Positions 44,331 through 55,184 of a DNA stretch of 64,000 bases are shown here, one piece after another (the first letter of the stretch is position 1; every line of letters begins with the position of its first letter). The DNA comes from Cricetomys ansorgei (taxonomy: Eukaryota > Chordata > Mammalia > Rodentia > Nesomyidae), in assembly GCA_026225945.1 (NCBI GenBank), contig JAMJFZ010003163.1, positions 22,341,001 to 22,405,000 on the forward strand, written 5' to 3'. The notes beneath the pieces were generated by a model, which ran no database searches, was not told the DNA's origin, and worked only from the letters and a program-made list of their open reading frames with translations. The position numbers and the translations under genes are program-made.

Positions 44331-44499
44331 GTGGTAACTAGACAGGGTACCGAGCGTCTGCTTCGTGCTCTATCATTGACAACCATCAAATGACAACCAT
44401 CCCTTGATTCACGATGGGCAGTCTCCTCCTGAGAGGGTTGGGGTGGCTGTGGCCATCTTTACCTATCATGGCTCTCTACACCAGATGAACAGAATCTCC

Positions 44500-44660
44500 C
44501 AAGCCCTTCCTGAGCACTTAGCACCCTGGCTACTGACGGGGCATCTTCTTATCTCCTCCCGCAGCCCGACACAGCAGCGTAATGGTCGTCTCCATTTCAG
44601 ACAGGTGGCGTGGAAGCTAAGCTTGGGTCCACAAACCTGCTCACAACCCCTTGGGGCTTG
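44500..44660 (-). repeat. MIR SINE, diverged
   Basis: 'gagcacttagcaccctggct', 'cgtctccatttcagacaggtggcgtggaagc' and 'gggtccacaaacctgctc' fit reverse-complement MIR loosely. Confidence 0.5.
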
Positions 44661-45119
44661 CCCACGTCTTCGTGTGTGAGTCAGAGGGTACTGTCCTGAA
44701 ATGAAGGGCAAATAGTTCAAAGATATTGCAACAGCGGTCCTTTCTCTTCTGCTCCTAGGCTGGGTCTGAGGGACCCTGGAAGATGGATTGGGTTGGACTG
44801 TGGTCCCGGAGAACTCTTGAAGGTAGCTGTTCTTCTGGACTGTAGCAGCGAGGGTCGGGGTGGGCAATAGCAGGGACCTGAGTTCTGAGACGGAGCAAAT
44901 TGAAGTTCCTAAGTGCCTCCTGGCATTGCCGAGTATTTCATGGGAGGCAACATGGCCCCTGTAGAGGTGGGCCATAGTTCAGTGGGGCTCCTCCAGAGCC
45001 CAGAGTCCTTATTTTCTATAAAAGGCAGGTTGCATTGGTCCATCACCTCCTCCCATTCCCCTTTGTCTCTGAAGATTCCACTTTCACACGCCCTCCTAAG
45101 CAGCTGAGCAACCTTCCTT
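44661..45119. other. Unique DNA, nothing identified
   Basis: A 169-codon minus frame (44466-44975) crosses the MIR-like piece and is unsupported. Confidence 0.4.
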
Positions 45120-46640
45120 GGAAATAGCAGGATCAGAGGAGCTTTGCCACGGAGCCCTCATTTCTAATTACCGTAATTACTCCCTCTCGAAATCACCAGA
45201 AGGCCAGTTGGATAAGGCATTGGGCTTCTCCTAGCTACCCTAATCTCTGCGATTCCAACAGGAATTGATGAATGAGTTCTCTGAGCACGTGTCCAGCCTA
45301 TGTGTGTGTTGAGAGACTCACACTCACTAGGTCAAGGCAAACGGGGCCCTGGCCACAAATCCTTCCCAGCTCCTGTCCCCAGCCCACTTTCAGGCCAGGC
45401 CCAGTCTCTCCATAGTGAGGGCTCATTACCAGCTGAACTGAGCTTGGAGCTGACCATTCTTTGCCTCTTGCCTCAGAGTCTCTCCTCTTCTCTACCACCT
45501 GTGCTGCCTGCCTGCTGTTCTCTAACCTAACAGACAACAACCATCGAAGGGCAGCCTAACATCTATTTAGGCTGGGGGAAAAAAGAAGGCAAAAACTTCC
45601 AAACGTCAACTGTAACATAAACAAATCCCTTCCAAATAGGTTATTTTCCTGGTTAATGACCAATCGTCTGCCCTGGGGTCTGACTGCTTCCATTCCAGAT
45701 GGGAGCAGGGCAGACCAGCCCAATTATCTTTATTAAGCACCCAGCTCCACCCCCTTTTCTGAAAAATGAAATGGCAGCCGGTTCCAACATACTCTCCGTC
45801 CCCTTGATGTCACCCCTGGACCATTTCCTGCTTTTGCCTCATTATGGACAAGTGTGTCCTTTAAGACACAGACTAATGAGGCGGTTTTACGAGACTAATA
45901 CATTTTAAACTTTAACACGGAGGCTCGCATCTTTAATTGTGCAATTACACATTCATTTAGCACATACTTGCTGGCACCCTCTCTTTTCACTTTAAAGGAT
46001 AACAAAACCACACACATGACTAAATGTGTCGCTTTCCAGGTTTTAAATCACGAAAATATGGGAATCTTTTCCCTCCTCTTGACAGATTTCTTCAGCAAAA
46101 GTAGTTATTCTTCAAGAGAAAATGACTTTTAAACCCTGAGTGGGGAAGGACACGGAGAAGGCTAGAGGCTAATTTTCATGTAAACTTCTGTTTTCAATCT
46201 TTCATCTATTTCCACGAATACACTCTGCCTAGAAAGTGTTTTGAGAATTGAAGAATTGGGGAGGTGAGGAGAGGGAGAGGGAGAGAGAGGGAGAGGGAGA
46301 GGTGTAGAGGTGCATCCTGTCCTCAACAAAGCCTCCTGCATTTCCCACCTGACAGCTCTCTATCGGTAGTAATAAATAAGGCTGAATTATTGATGATGAG
46401 AACTGCTAATATTATTATGACCTCAATTAAGTGCTTTTTTCAGACGCATTAGTAACAAAGGGTCTTCCCTTGCCCCCTTGCTGTTTCCCCCCCAGGCCCC
46501 ACTTTACATTAAAATCTAATTGATCAAACGTAGATGCCATTCGCACAAGAGCGATCACCATAATGGGTCATCTATCAGCATGGCCTCCTCATCAGGCTAT
46601 TAACACCTTTTGTTACTGGCCGGGTTTCTGTAGCAGCTGA
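45120..46640. promoter_or_regulatory. Candidate conserved noncoding element, block E
   Basis: The largest repeat-free block, about 1.5 kb. It contains TAATTA-CCG-TAATTA (45165-45179), TAATTG-TG-CAATTA (45934-45947), 'ctgctaatattattatgacctcaattaag' and 'aaatctaattgatcaaacg'. Only a short GGGAGA repeat interrupts it. Strong enhancer-cluster appearance. No splice or coding signal. Confidence 0.5.
46262..46303 (+). repeat. (GGGAGA)n purine repeat
   Basis: Seven or so GAGAGG/GGGAGA units inside block E. Confidence 0.9.
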
Positions 46641-46664
46641 GAGGATCAGAGGGGCCTGGAAGGA

Positions 46665-46665
46665 T

Positions 46666-46705
<40 letters not shown>
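46665..46705 (+). repeat. (GT)20 microsatellite
   Basis: Uninterrupted GT units at the right edge of block E. Confidence 0.97.
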
Positions 46706-46709
<4 letters not shown>

Positions 46710-47112
46710 CTGACATGTGGTACCCTCTAATTACCCTCTTTAACACCCTTACAAAACACTTAGATATTCTCACTTTGGGAGGAGCCCTCCTGGGGCAGCC
46801 TGGCTACAAGATGGCGCCCTCCTTTTCTCAAGAAAGGGGTGTTTCCACAAACCCTTGGCTGGCTCCTCCCTTCCACTCTCAGGCTCCCTCACAGCCCTGG
46901 ATTATAGCCTGAACAGGAGCCCGGGTGCTCTGTGACTGCTTTGGCTGGCTCCAGGGGCCAGAGAAGAATGGAGCAAACTCTTCCCCAAAGCAGAGACTGG
47001 AGCTTGTGTATAAATGATGGTTGCTCCCACCCAGAACAGAGCAAGAGTGACTTCCTGACCCAGGGTCGCCCGTAGAAGTTCACGGCTGATGACTTACAAT
47101 TCCCCCCCCTCC
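46706..47112. other. Unique DNA, nothing identified
   Basis: No recognised element. Confidence 0.4.
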
Positions 47113-47225
47113 CAGAAACTTTCTCTTTATAGCTCAGGCTGGCCTTGAACTTGCTAGATAGCTCAGGCTAGCCTCGACCTCCTGATCCTCCTTCCTGCTG
47201 GGATTGCAGGTGTGCATTTCTGCTC
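47113..47225 (-). repeat. B1 SINE, old
   Basis: 'tttatagctcaggctggccttgaacttgc', 'cgacctcctgatcctccttcctgctgggattgcaggtgtgc' are reverse-complement B1. Confidence 0.8.
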
Positions 47226-47334
47226 CCAGCTTCCTGTTTTCTTTTCAAATAATTTTCCTGGGGATTTTCTGGGGGAATCTTTAAAAATATTTTAAAATGG
47301 ATCCATAAATTTTGTTTCTTAATTTTATTGTGGT

Positions 47335-47520
47335 TTTTTTTTCTTCCTGCAACACATCCTTCCATGAGAGTACACGTCAGTCAGCGTTATCATTTTAAGT
47401 GACTACAGAACGTCTAATGGAAGAGGATCTGCACTCTTGGGGTGCCACCCCTCTGGCTAGGAGTCTCGGCTGTTTTCCCTTTTGTCTGTGGTAATGGTGC
47501 TGCACTGGTTGTTCTTAGAT
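47335..47520 (-). repeat. L1M fragment, diverged
   Basis: 'cattttaagtgactacagaacgtctaatgg', 'aggagtctcggctgttttccc' recall antisense L1M ('ttttaatggctgcatagtattcc...ttgggttgtttcc'). Weak. Confidence 0.4.
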
Positions 47521-48349
47521 CAACATGTGCTTACCCAGTTATGCCTTAAGATGGGCTGTGAACATGCGTGTTCTAGCTTACGGGGAGTTATGTTATCTTT
47601 CAAGGTCACAGCACAGATAGGCTATGGTTTGAATGCTACTTCAGACTTCCCTGTCTAAGGTTTGTCTGAAGCAAGGCGCATCAGAGACAATGGTGGCTTC
47701 TGGACTGACCTGAGCTCAGGTGTGCCTCTGACCGGGCTAGAGGGACAGGGCTCAGATCTCCTGTCCTGTGGGACAAACGCCCAGCCCTTCAACAAATGGC
47801 AGCGAAGAGCTGCCCTTCCTGTGACCATGTCCCAGTTCACTTACACCTCAGAATTCTGTACAGTCTTGGGCATTTAGGCATCCAGGGGGTGCCCTGTGCC
47901 TCAGGTCCTGGAGAGGACGAAGGCTGGGAGGCTGCAAGGTCAGGAGGTATTCAGCCGTGGAGCCCTGGGCGTCTGGTTAGCTCAGTCTGGTGGCTTCTCA
48001 GCCTCCATTGTCTTAATTCAAGTTGTCATTCATAGACCAGCAGAAAACTAAAATCAATAAAGGTGAAAATGGGCTTTAAAGGCCACTAAAGCAGCAGAGG
48101 AGCGGGGAGCCGCTTCCGTTCCCTGGGTGGACTCCGTGGCTCCTGGCTATTTAGGGCTGCATCGGCAGCCTGTCTTTAAAACAGAAGAAGGTAAGAAAAT
48201 ACAAGTAGGCACCTCTTTTAAAGATAGCCTGGGTGTCCATCGGGTGAGACTCGGGCCCGCACCATCCTTTAGACTACAGAGAACAATGAGGTTGATCACA
48301 CATGAGGTGAATTTGTATTTTATCTCTTCAGAGAATGGAATATCTGTCG
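47521..48349. other. Unique DNA, nothing identified
   Basis: A donor-like 'agaagaaggtaagaaa' occurs at about 48185. The nearest acceptor-like AG leaves only a few bases of exon, so no exon is called. Confidence 0.4.
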
Positions 48350-48440
48350 GCTGATGGCCGTGTTACTTTCTGCAAGTCTGTATACCTCTCTGAGCCACCA
48401 TCTTCCTCCCTAGAAAACAAGAGTGAGGTGTAGTAAGCAG
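48350..48440 (+). repeat. MIR SINE, partial
   Basis: 'ctttctgcaagtctgtatacctctctgagccaccatcttcctccctagaaaacaag' fits the forward MIR core. Confidence 0.6.
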
Positions 48441-49619
48441 TTCTCAGCCCGTTCTCCTCTAAGGAACCGAAGCAGCTAGACCTCGGGGAGTCAGGAGTGG
48501 AGGGAAGTTGGGGTCAGGCGGCAAGCGTGTGGAGTCTACTGCTCCAGAGCTGCTCTGGGCCCCTTTCAATGATTTCCTCTAAAGTTAGCATTTCATGGCA
48601 GACACAGATGCTTGGAGATCACCTTGCCAGGTCTCGTTGGCCACGGGAGAGGCCGCAGTTAGGCCAAGCTGGCTTTCCTGTGGTAACTGATGCAACAGCT
48701 GCCGTAGCCCCTCTGTGGCAGAGGGGGACCTGGAAGCCCTCTACCTGGTGATCTCCAGACACAGGTGCCAGTGCCCAGATGGTCTGATCCTTCAATAGAG
48801 TCTCATGTAACTGCTTCCCAGCCTTGCCACACAGCCTGGGCCGTGGAATTTCACCATCACAAGAAAATGCTGTCTGTATTCTGAGCTTTCGCTGTCCTGT
48901 CTCTTGGTTCTCAAGACCGGATCTTGTGGACCGGCATATGGGTGCCCAGGTTCCTCTGACCGCTGGGTCCCCCAGATAGAGACTAGGTGGGCTGAGCCAC
49001 ACCTGTGCCAGAAGCATCATTCAGTGTCACATGACTGAGGAGACTTGCACCTTCCCCCCCACCCCCCAGCCCCAAGCCTCTTGACCACAGTTGGGCCCCC
49101 TTTCCTTGGGGCAGTGGGATTGTCTATTTATAGGGGAACCTTCATCTCAGCAGACCACAGTGTCAGCATTCAGGGGAGATACTAGATCATTGCACCTTCT
49201 TTGTCCAGTAAGGAGGGGCAAGGGACAAAAAGGTGGATGTGACAGCCTTCCACAGATGGAAGCTTTAAATGTGTAGAGTGAGGACCATGGAGTCCTGCGC
49301 CTCAGGACGATCGAATCCCGTGCTCCCGTGACCCTCCCCAAGGCCTGGCTACCAAGATGTCTTCTATTCTGATGCGTGAGGGAGCAAACGACAGGGGAGA
49401 GTCTACGTTCCCCAAAGTCAGGTGCACACAGAGCATACACCTTCGGGGAGCCCCTCTGTCCTTCTAAGGCCAGTCTGCCTGGCACACTGGCAGCCAGGCC
49501 TGGCTCCCCAGGTGGTAGTGAGACTAACCAGTAGTAACTCAGGAAGGTGCCGAGTCCTTGTTGTGTATCTCTTAATTTCTGGATTGCGGGACCTTGTTTA
49601 TTTTATGTGACAGCCACTT
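48441..49619. other. Unique DNA; minus-strand G-run
   Basis: C tracts at 49054-49073 (C7-A-C6-AG-C4) form a possible minus-strand G-quadruplex. No gene recognised. Confidence 0.4.
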
Positions 49620-50560
49620 CCTTCCTCCGCTGTAACAGAATGTTCTGTGGCGTATGTTATGATCTTTAATTAAGGGCACTTAATTTGTGTTTGAGGCATC
49701 CTTTGTTAGAGATACCCTAGGGTGTTTGAGAACCAGTCTACGCTAGACTCAGTCCTTGGGACCTATGATGGTGCCTCTTACCCGCTCCGGGGCTCCATAG
49801 AGAAACTGGAACTTTCCCTATTTGCTTTGAAAAAAAAAATTTTTTTTTTTTTTTGCTCATCTTCCAAGGAACATATTCTACCAGCCCCCCAAATGGACCA
49901 TGAGCCAAAATTATGTTTGAGAAGGAGATGGACCATTTAGATGACAAATGGGCTTCCAGGCGCTGTCAGAGAGTCCAGGCGGGGAGGACTATTAATGGTC
50001 ACACAGAGGCAGCCACATCTGTGATACCAGAGCCAGTCAGTGGGCCCTCAATGCTGTTTACTGCTCTTTAATGCGGTATTGTTTACTCACAATTAAGCCC
50101 TTTACCATTAATTTAACTTTCAGATGCTGAAATTGGTCACACAGCCTCAAGTCCCAAGGCCCGGACAGATGTGTTCTATACACTTGTTTAAACACGGTGC
50201 TCATTAGGAAGTAAGGCATGTAAAGCAAGTTGATTACACCACAAAGCAGGACGCTTTATCACGGGGGCCTCTCCGGAGGCGGCGGGAGGGGCTGTCAGCT
50301 GCCGCTGTCACTCTTCTGCCCCTCGGATCCTGAGTGACAGCCAGGCCCGCCACCTCCTCAGCTGCCTGCTCGGAAGTACACAGCTTCCCGTCAGAGCGCC
50401 GCCGAGCTGCCTGGGAGGAGGTATTAATTGTTGTCAGCGTTCATTTCACACCCCAGATAACAAACGAGAGCCACCCTGGCAGTGTGCAAGGAAGATAAAC
50501 AAGTTGCCTGAGCCTCTGCAATTAAACATGCTTGCATATTTAACGGAGACGTTTCCTGGA
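49620..50560. promoter_or_regulatory. Candidate conserved noncoding element, block F
   Basis: AT-rich repeat-free flanks ('gatctttaattaagggcacttaatttg', 'ggtattgtttactcacaattaagccctttaccattaatttaac', 'gaggtattaattgttgtcagcg') surround a GC-rich core at 50265-50421 with about 12 CpG. Two TGTTTAC forkhead-type sites occur near 50055-50090. An A/T homopolymer lies at 49830-49855. It looks like a regulatory hub. Confidence 0.5.
50265..50421. promoter_or_regulatory. CpG-dense mini-island with TALE motifs
   Basis: About 12 CpG in 157 bp against a CpG-poor background. It holds GCTGTCACTC (50304-50313) and its exact reverse complement GAGTGACAGC (50332-50341), plus GGCTGTCAGC at 50290-50299. This makes three TGACAG cores, the MEIS/TGIF/PKNOX type. 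Too short for a classical CpG island. Could be an enhancer core or a small promoter. Confidence 0.4.
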
Positions 50561-50684
50561 AAAATGCAAACTGCTCTGAGCAGACACCACACAGAGGCCC
50601 TTCCAAATGACACAGGGTCCTGTGACGTGGAGGCTTGTCTGCTCTATGTGGCTCAGAAACCAGAGTCTCTTGAGGAAATCCATG

Positions 50685-50780
50685 TCTCCTCCTCCTCTTC
50701 CTCCTCCTCCTCCTTCCTCTTCCTCCTTCTTCTCCTTTTTCTCCTCCTTCTTCTTCTCCACCCCCTCACCTCTCTCTCTC
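50685..50780 (+). repeat. (TCC/TTC)n polypyrimidine repeat
   Basis: About 95 bp of C/T, tail side of the minus-strand B1 that follows. Reading frames through it are Ser/Leu artefacts. Confidence 0.9.
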
Positions 50781-50782
50781 CT

Positions 50783-50885
50783 TCCTTCAAGACAGAATCT
50801 CTCTATATAGTCCGGGCTGGGTTTGAACTCATGATCTTTATGCTTCTGCCTCGCAAGTGGTGGGATCATGCTATGTGTCTCAACT
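50783..50885 (-). repeat. B1 SINE, old
   Basis: 'aagacagaatctctctatatagtccgggctgggtttgaactcatgatc' and 'gtggtgggatcatgctatg' are reverse-complement B1. Confidence 0.7.
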
Positions 50886-51239
50886 CTTGAATCAATGTCT
50901 CTGCATCTTGACCCAAACAAACATCACGGTTTAGTGGGATATAGATCTATGTCACTATATACAACTTGTGGAGATGATGAGTTAGTGCTGATTGTTATTA
51001 ATGATGACTTTCCACTACCATGGTCAGGGTTGGGTGATTCAAAGGACCAGATACAAGCTATTGCTAAGCATCCCAGGTTTGATTGCAGACTGAGAGGTGG
51101 TGGTGGGTGAGTTCATTTTGGAGTTGCTGGTGAATGTTTTCATCTAGGACAGTTGAGTTCATGTAAGAATTGGGCAGATTTCCATTTTCTAGATGTTTCT
51201 AGACACCAGTCTCAACTCCTGAGAGGACTGAATCTCACA
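50886..51239. other. Unique DNA, nothing identified
   Basis: AT-moderate DNA with no recognised element. Confidence 0.4.
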
Positions 51240-51472
51240 ACCCAACTTTCTTTCCATTTCTTTTTCACCTCCCTGTCTTCCCTCCCTCCTCTCTTCTCTA
51301 TCATTTCCCTTTCCTCCCCTTCCTCCATCTCCTTCCTCTTCATCTTCTCTGTCCTTTCTTCTTTCTCTCCCTTCTCCTCATTCTCTTCTCTTCCCTCTCT
51401 GTCCTGTGCCTCTTCCCCTTCTCTTTCTCTCCCCTCTTCTCCTTCTCTCCCTTCTATTCCTCCTCTGGCTTC
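51240..51472 (+). repeat. 233-bp polypyrimidine tract
   Basis: Almost only C and T (CTTCC, TCTCC, CCCTT units) with a few isolated A and G. Candidate triplex-forming (H-DNA) sequence. The 99-107 codon frames across it are compositional. Confidence 0.9.
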
Positions 51473-53058
51473 ATAGTAAAGTTGCAAACCCACTAGTCCA
51501 CAGTAGCTCACCCCTCCATTTCCTGCCCTGAGTGTATCTGCCGTTCCAATTCAGTTCAGATACTGATGTTTAAAATCACAGAGAAACTGAGACAGCTGGG
51601 AATGGAAGTGTTCTGCTACCTTATGCTATCATTTTGCCCCTTACTGGGAAATTTCAAGCCACTGTCTCTTGTATCAAACCCTTTATAGACATCCTTTCCT
51701 CTGCCTGGACCATCTCTCTCCGTATCAGTGTCCTTTCTGGTATCCTGTGCCAGGGGACCTCTCCAGACCTTTCCAGATGGGGGCATTCAGATAACAATAC
51801 ACATTACCTGAACAATCTGCTTAACGCCCATCTTCTCAATGAAGGTAGTATAGCTCCGCTGGTCTTATTCATCTCTCAGGGGCTCAGAGCACAACACCCC
51901 AGAGTATCATTGCATAAAAAATGTGACACTTTAAAGTACGCATCTTCGGTATTTTTGAGCTGCTATTTTGAGAAGCCAAGGACATAGGGATAGCCCTGGT
52001 CATTTCCAAAGCCCAGGAAGGTCTACAGTGGTCGTCTTACCCGTACTTTCTGTTGATACTCATAGTCATAGTTAGCCATGTTCTGAAAAATATTAAGAGG
52101 AAAATGTCAGAACAGTTAAAAAGTTAGCCGCATAGCGATCACCACAACTGCTCCGTTTTGTTACTGCTTATCGGTTCTGGTCCCTTCCGGGCCTAACTTT
52201 ATCAGGCATATGTGCGTCGGAGAAGGCGCTGCTATGGTACCAGGTGTCTGCTGGCATCCTGTCTGAATCCTGGGTGGATAAAAGCAAATACTGCATTTGC
52301 TTAAAGTTGAAAGGGGTTTTCTGTTGATTCGCCTACTATTGGGTTATCTGAGACTCCGCTATGATCTGAGGGTACAGAGAAGGAGTCGTTCCCTCTGTGC
52401 CGAGGATGTCTATGACATGCACTGTGGTGAGTTGCCCTAGTGACTCAGGCCATGCTCCTGGACACTTTGGGAAGAGGGATTATCCTTACTCCCATTAAAG
52501 ACTCCATAATCTTGCCTTTCTGTGGCCCAGTAAGGGTAATGCTACTCTCCTGCCTGGCTTCCCTTGGAGAGGCAGGGACAGGGGTCCAAGTGGACTTCCA
52601 TCAAAGTATGCTGTGTGCTTCTCCCCAGGGTCTGTGAGTCACTGCTTTTTCCTTCAGTCCTGCCGACATCATCGTCTGCCCAAGAACCCACAGTGGGTTG
52701 TCCTTGGACAATGCAGAGGATGTGAGTCTGCTTTGTGGGCACATTTTGGGGAGGCAGAACCTCCATTTATTTGTCTCCACAATTGTTTCCTCTGTGCTTT
52801 GTGGCTGCCTGTCCACAGCCTTCTCATCTGATCCCATTACTGTTAATAACCCTCACAATGGTGGCAGAGCAGAGGGTAAGGAATTCAGCATCTTGTGTGC
52901 ATGTGTGTATAATGTGTCCAGCAAACTCTCTTAATGACGCATTCAGAGTGCAGCTCCCCCAAGACCCAGTTCCCACTGTATCCAAATCCATCCGTATTCC
53001 CACACAGACCTTGGGGATCAAAATATCTGACTCTTTTGTGAAAAGCAAAAACACCTTT

Positions 53059-53062
<4 letters not shown>
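51473..53062. other. Mostly unique DNA, possible L2 trace
   Basis: 'cctttcctctgcctggaccatctctc' to 'gggacctctccagacc' (about 51685-51770) recalls sense L2 ('tgcctggaatgctcttccc...ttcaggtctttgctcaaat'). The rest is unrecognised. Confidence 0.4.

Positions 53063-53105
<43 letters not shown>
53063..53105 (+). repeat. (CA)n microsatellite
   Basis: About 21 CA units, uninterrupted. Confidence 0.97.
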
Positions 53106-53110
<5 letters not shown>

Positions 53111-53439
53111 AGGTGAAATTCCCCAAGCTTTCATTTCCCTTCATGGTTGATCTTCGATGACTCAAATCATTTGCAGGCAATCTATTTAGTTGGCTGGTCC
53201 TGCTGAATGCCAGGAGGTCAACACTTTTGGTTTTGCCCCTCCAGGGGCAGCATCTGGCCCCAGCTGGCTGTGTGGTGGTGGGAATGGGAGCAGAGGGGCT
53301 GTGTGGTCTGGAAGCCACATTGGGAGTTTGCAGGGTGCCCTGTGTTCTGCAGAGATGGAAGTTTTCAGGGAGAGCTTTGGTTTGGGGTTTCCTTGTGGGA
53401 GGTGGAATTGATATGATTACATATTATAACTGTGAGCAA

Positions 53440-54480
53440 TATCTAGTGATTAGATGTTATCTTCCAGGTGTTTAAAAGCAACCTTTAATATTTTAAGCTG
53501 CTCGGAGGCCTCTCAGCACTTTATTAAAATGGCTGCAATTGAGCATGCCAGTTGGTGGCAATGCTTTCTCTGGATTTTCTTGCCAGCCCGAGGCCCTGGA
53601 ACCCAGGGTACCTCTGAAAGGCTAGAAGCATTTATTGTGCTGGCCTCTGCTTGGGAACAATTGGAGCAGCCACCCATTGAATGGGTGATGGTGGGCCGGC
53701 CAGACACTTCTGGCCCCTGTCAATCCTTCTCCCAGGCTCCTTGACGTCTTTGAACCACTTGACTGAATTGCTCAGAAGTTCCCTCCTCCGAATCCCACAC
53801 AATCGCCTGTTCTCTCTTTATTAGGCGCTTTGAGGGACATCGTGGTCTACACCTGCCTTTGAAGGGGCCCCCACCCCGGTTTTAATGACCTCCATTTGTC
53901 AAAGGAAAAGTTCAGAGTTCATTCTTTTGTCCGAACCCTGGCAACTGAGGCGTCCAGGGTACTGGCTGGTCAGTGATCTTTATGTCACTGGCTTGAAATC
54001 TTTCCCTGTGACCCCGCTCATGTCAAAACAGCGAGCTGGCCGCTCTGGCCATTGTCATCAGAATAAGGGCTAAGTGATGCTGCTTGGTCATTACGTGTGC
54101 CCTGATTGGCAATCAGGGCACAATAGGAGGTCATTAAAGGCCATAAAAGTGCCAAAGCCAAGAAAGGAGACTTTGAATGGAGCCAGAGGGCCCTGGGAGC
54201 CTGCCTAGCCCTGCTGCCTTCAGGAGAGGGGGCTCAAACAATCTTGGAGGGGGGAAAGTCAACTTGATGGGATTAAGAAGTTTCTCCTCCCCGTGACACT
54301 TCGAATAGCCATGTCCCCGTGCTACCTTCATGGGGTCAGTTCCTCTTTTCTCAGACGATACCAGGAGCAACGACCCAGCAGCACTTGGTAAGACAACAGC
54401 TGACAGCTCCGGGTTCCAGATGGATCCTGAGGCTGGGGATCCTAGCATCATCTAGGGCAGCAGGAAGTCAGCTTTGCCAT
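53440..54480. promoter_or_regulatory. Candidate conserved noncoding element, block G
   Basis: Repeat-free for about 1 kb. It contains 'cctttaatattttaagc', 'ggctgcaattgagcatgcc', 'ggaacaattggagc', 'ggtcattaaaggccataaaag' and two odd-centred palindromes (53671-53687 and 54096-54122). The pair of precise palindromes is the most distinctive feature of the block. Confidence 0.5.
54096..54122. promoter_or_regulatory. 27-nt perfect odd palindrome
   Basis: Left arm TGTGCCCTGATTG (54096-54108), single central G (54109), right arm CAATCAGGGCACA (54110-54122). The arms are exact reverse complements. The centre reads GATTGGCAATC, containing an ATTGG (NF-Y/CCAAT) core and TTGGC (NFI half-site). Confidence 0.9.
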
Positions 54481-54949
54481 GTGAATTAGAGTCAACAAGT
54501 CTAGGTGTAGACGCGGTTCTCTGAAGGGATAAAGGGGGCTTTCTCGGAGCTGTCAAATCATCCCAGACCTCTCGCTCTGTTCTGTTCTGCATGCTCCATG
54601 GGTGCTAACTCAGGTGAGTCCAACACTTGCTCATGGAGGCAACAGAAGAAGGCATTCATTCCTGGGTCTCTTCCCAGAATTGCCTATCCCAGAGAGGAGC
54701 TTCAGACAGACATGGGACAGACAGCTTCAGACAGTTTTCTCTTGAGGAAACATTGACAGTTGTGTGAAGTGAAGACCTTGTACCAGGATGCATACTATCT
54801 CAATCCTTATGTTGGACCCTGGGATCCAACTGTCATCATTCCTGCTCAACAACCACAGGAAATGGAATGTGGACATCACCCAGCTCTGGGGTGCCTATCA
54901 CTCTCAGCTCCACTGCCTGGGCTGTCAACCATTGTGTAGGATGTAGTAT
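54481..54949. other. Unique DNA, nothing identified
   Basis: A donor-like 'actcaggtgagtcc' at about 54610 has no convincing acceptor partner. Confidence 0.4.
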
Positions 54950-55070
54950 AGAGATTCTGCGTTTGGCTTCAGCAGATCTAGACCCTGCCCTGCTGTGTAG
55001 CCTTGGGCAAATCACGTAACCTCTCTGTGACTTAATCTTTGCCACTGAATTTTGCCAAGGGTAGGTGATA
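54950..55070 (+). repeat. MIR SINE
   Basis: 'ccctgccctgctgtgtagccttgggcaaatcacgtaacctctctgtgacttaatc' closely follows the forward MIR consensus. Confidence 0.9.
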
Positions 55071-55184
55071 GATAACTGAACTCACCCAGAGCTTCTAAAT
55101 GACTTAGAATATTGATGGCCAGAGGATATACAGGGGTCATCTTTTGAGGTAATCTTTTTATTGCAAGGCAAGTCATTTGAAACA

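Noticed and set aside
48120..48200. Possible exon ending at a GTAAGA donor
   Set aside because: The only nearby acceptor-like AG would leave about 6 nt. No coherent exon.
50504..51511. Frames of 67-128 codons rich in Ser, Leu, Pro or Glu, Arg, Lys
   Set aside because: They read through polypyrimidine tracts and a B1. Composition explains them.
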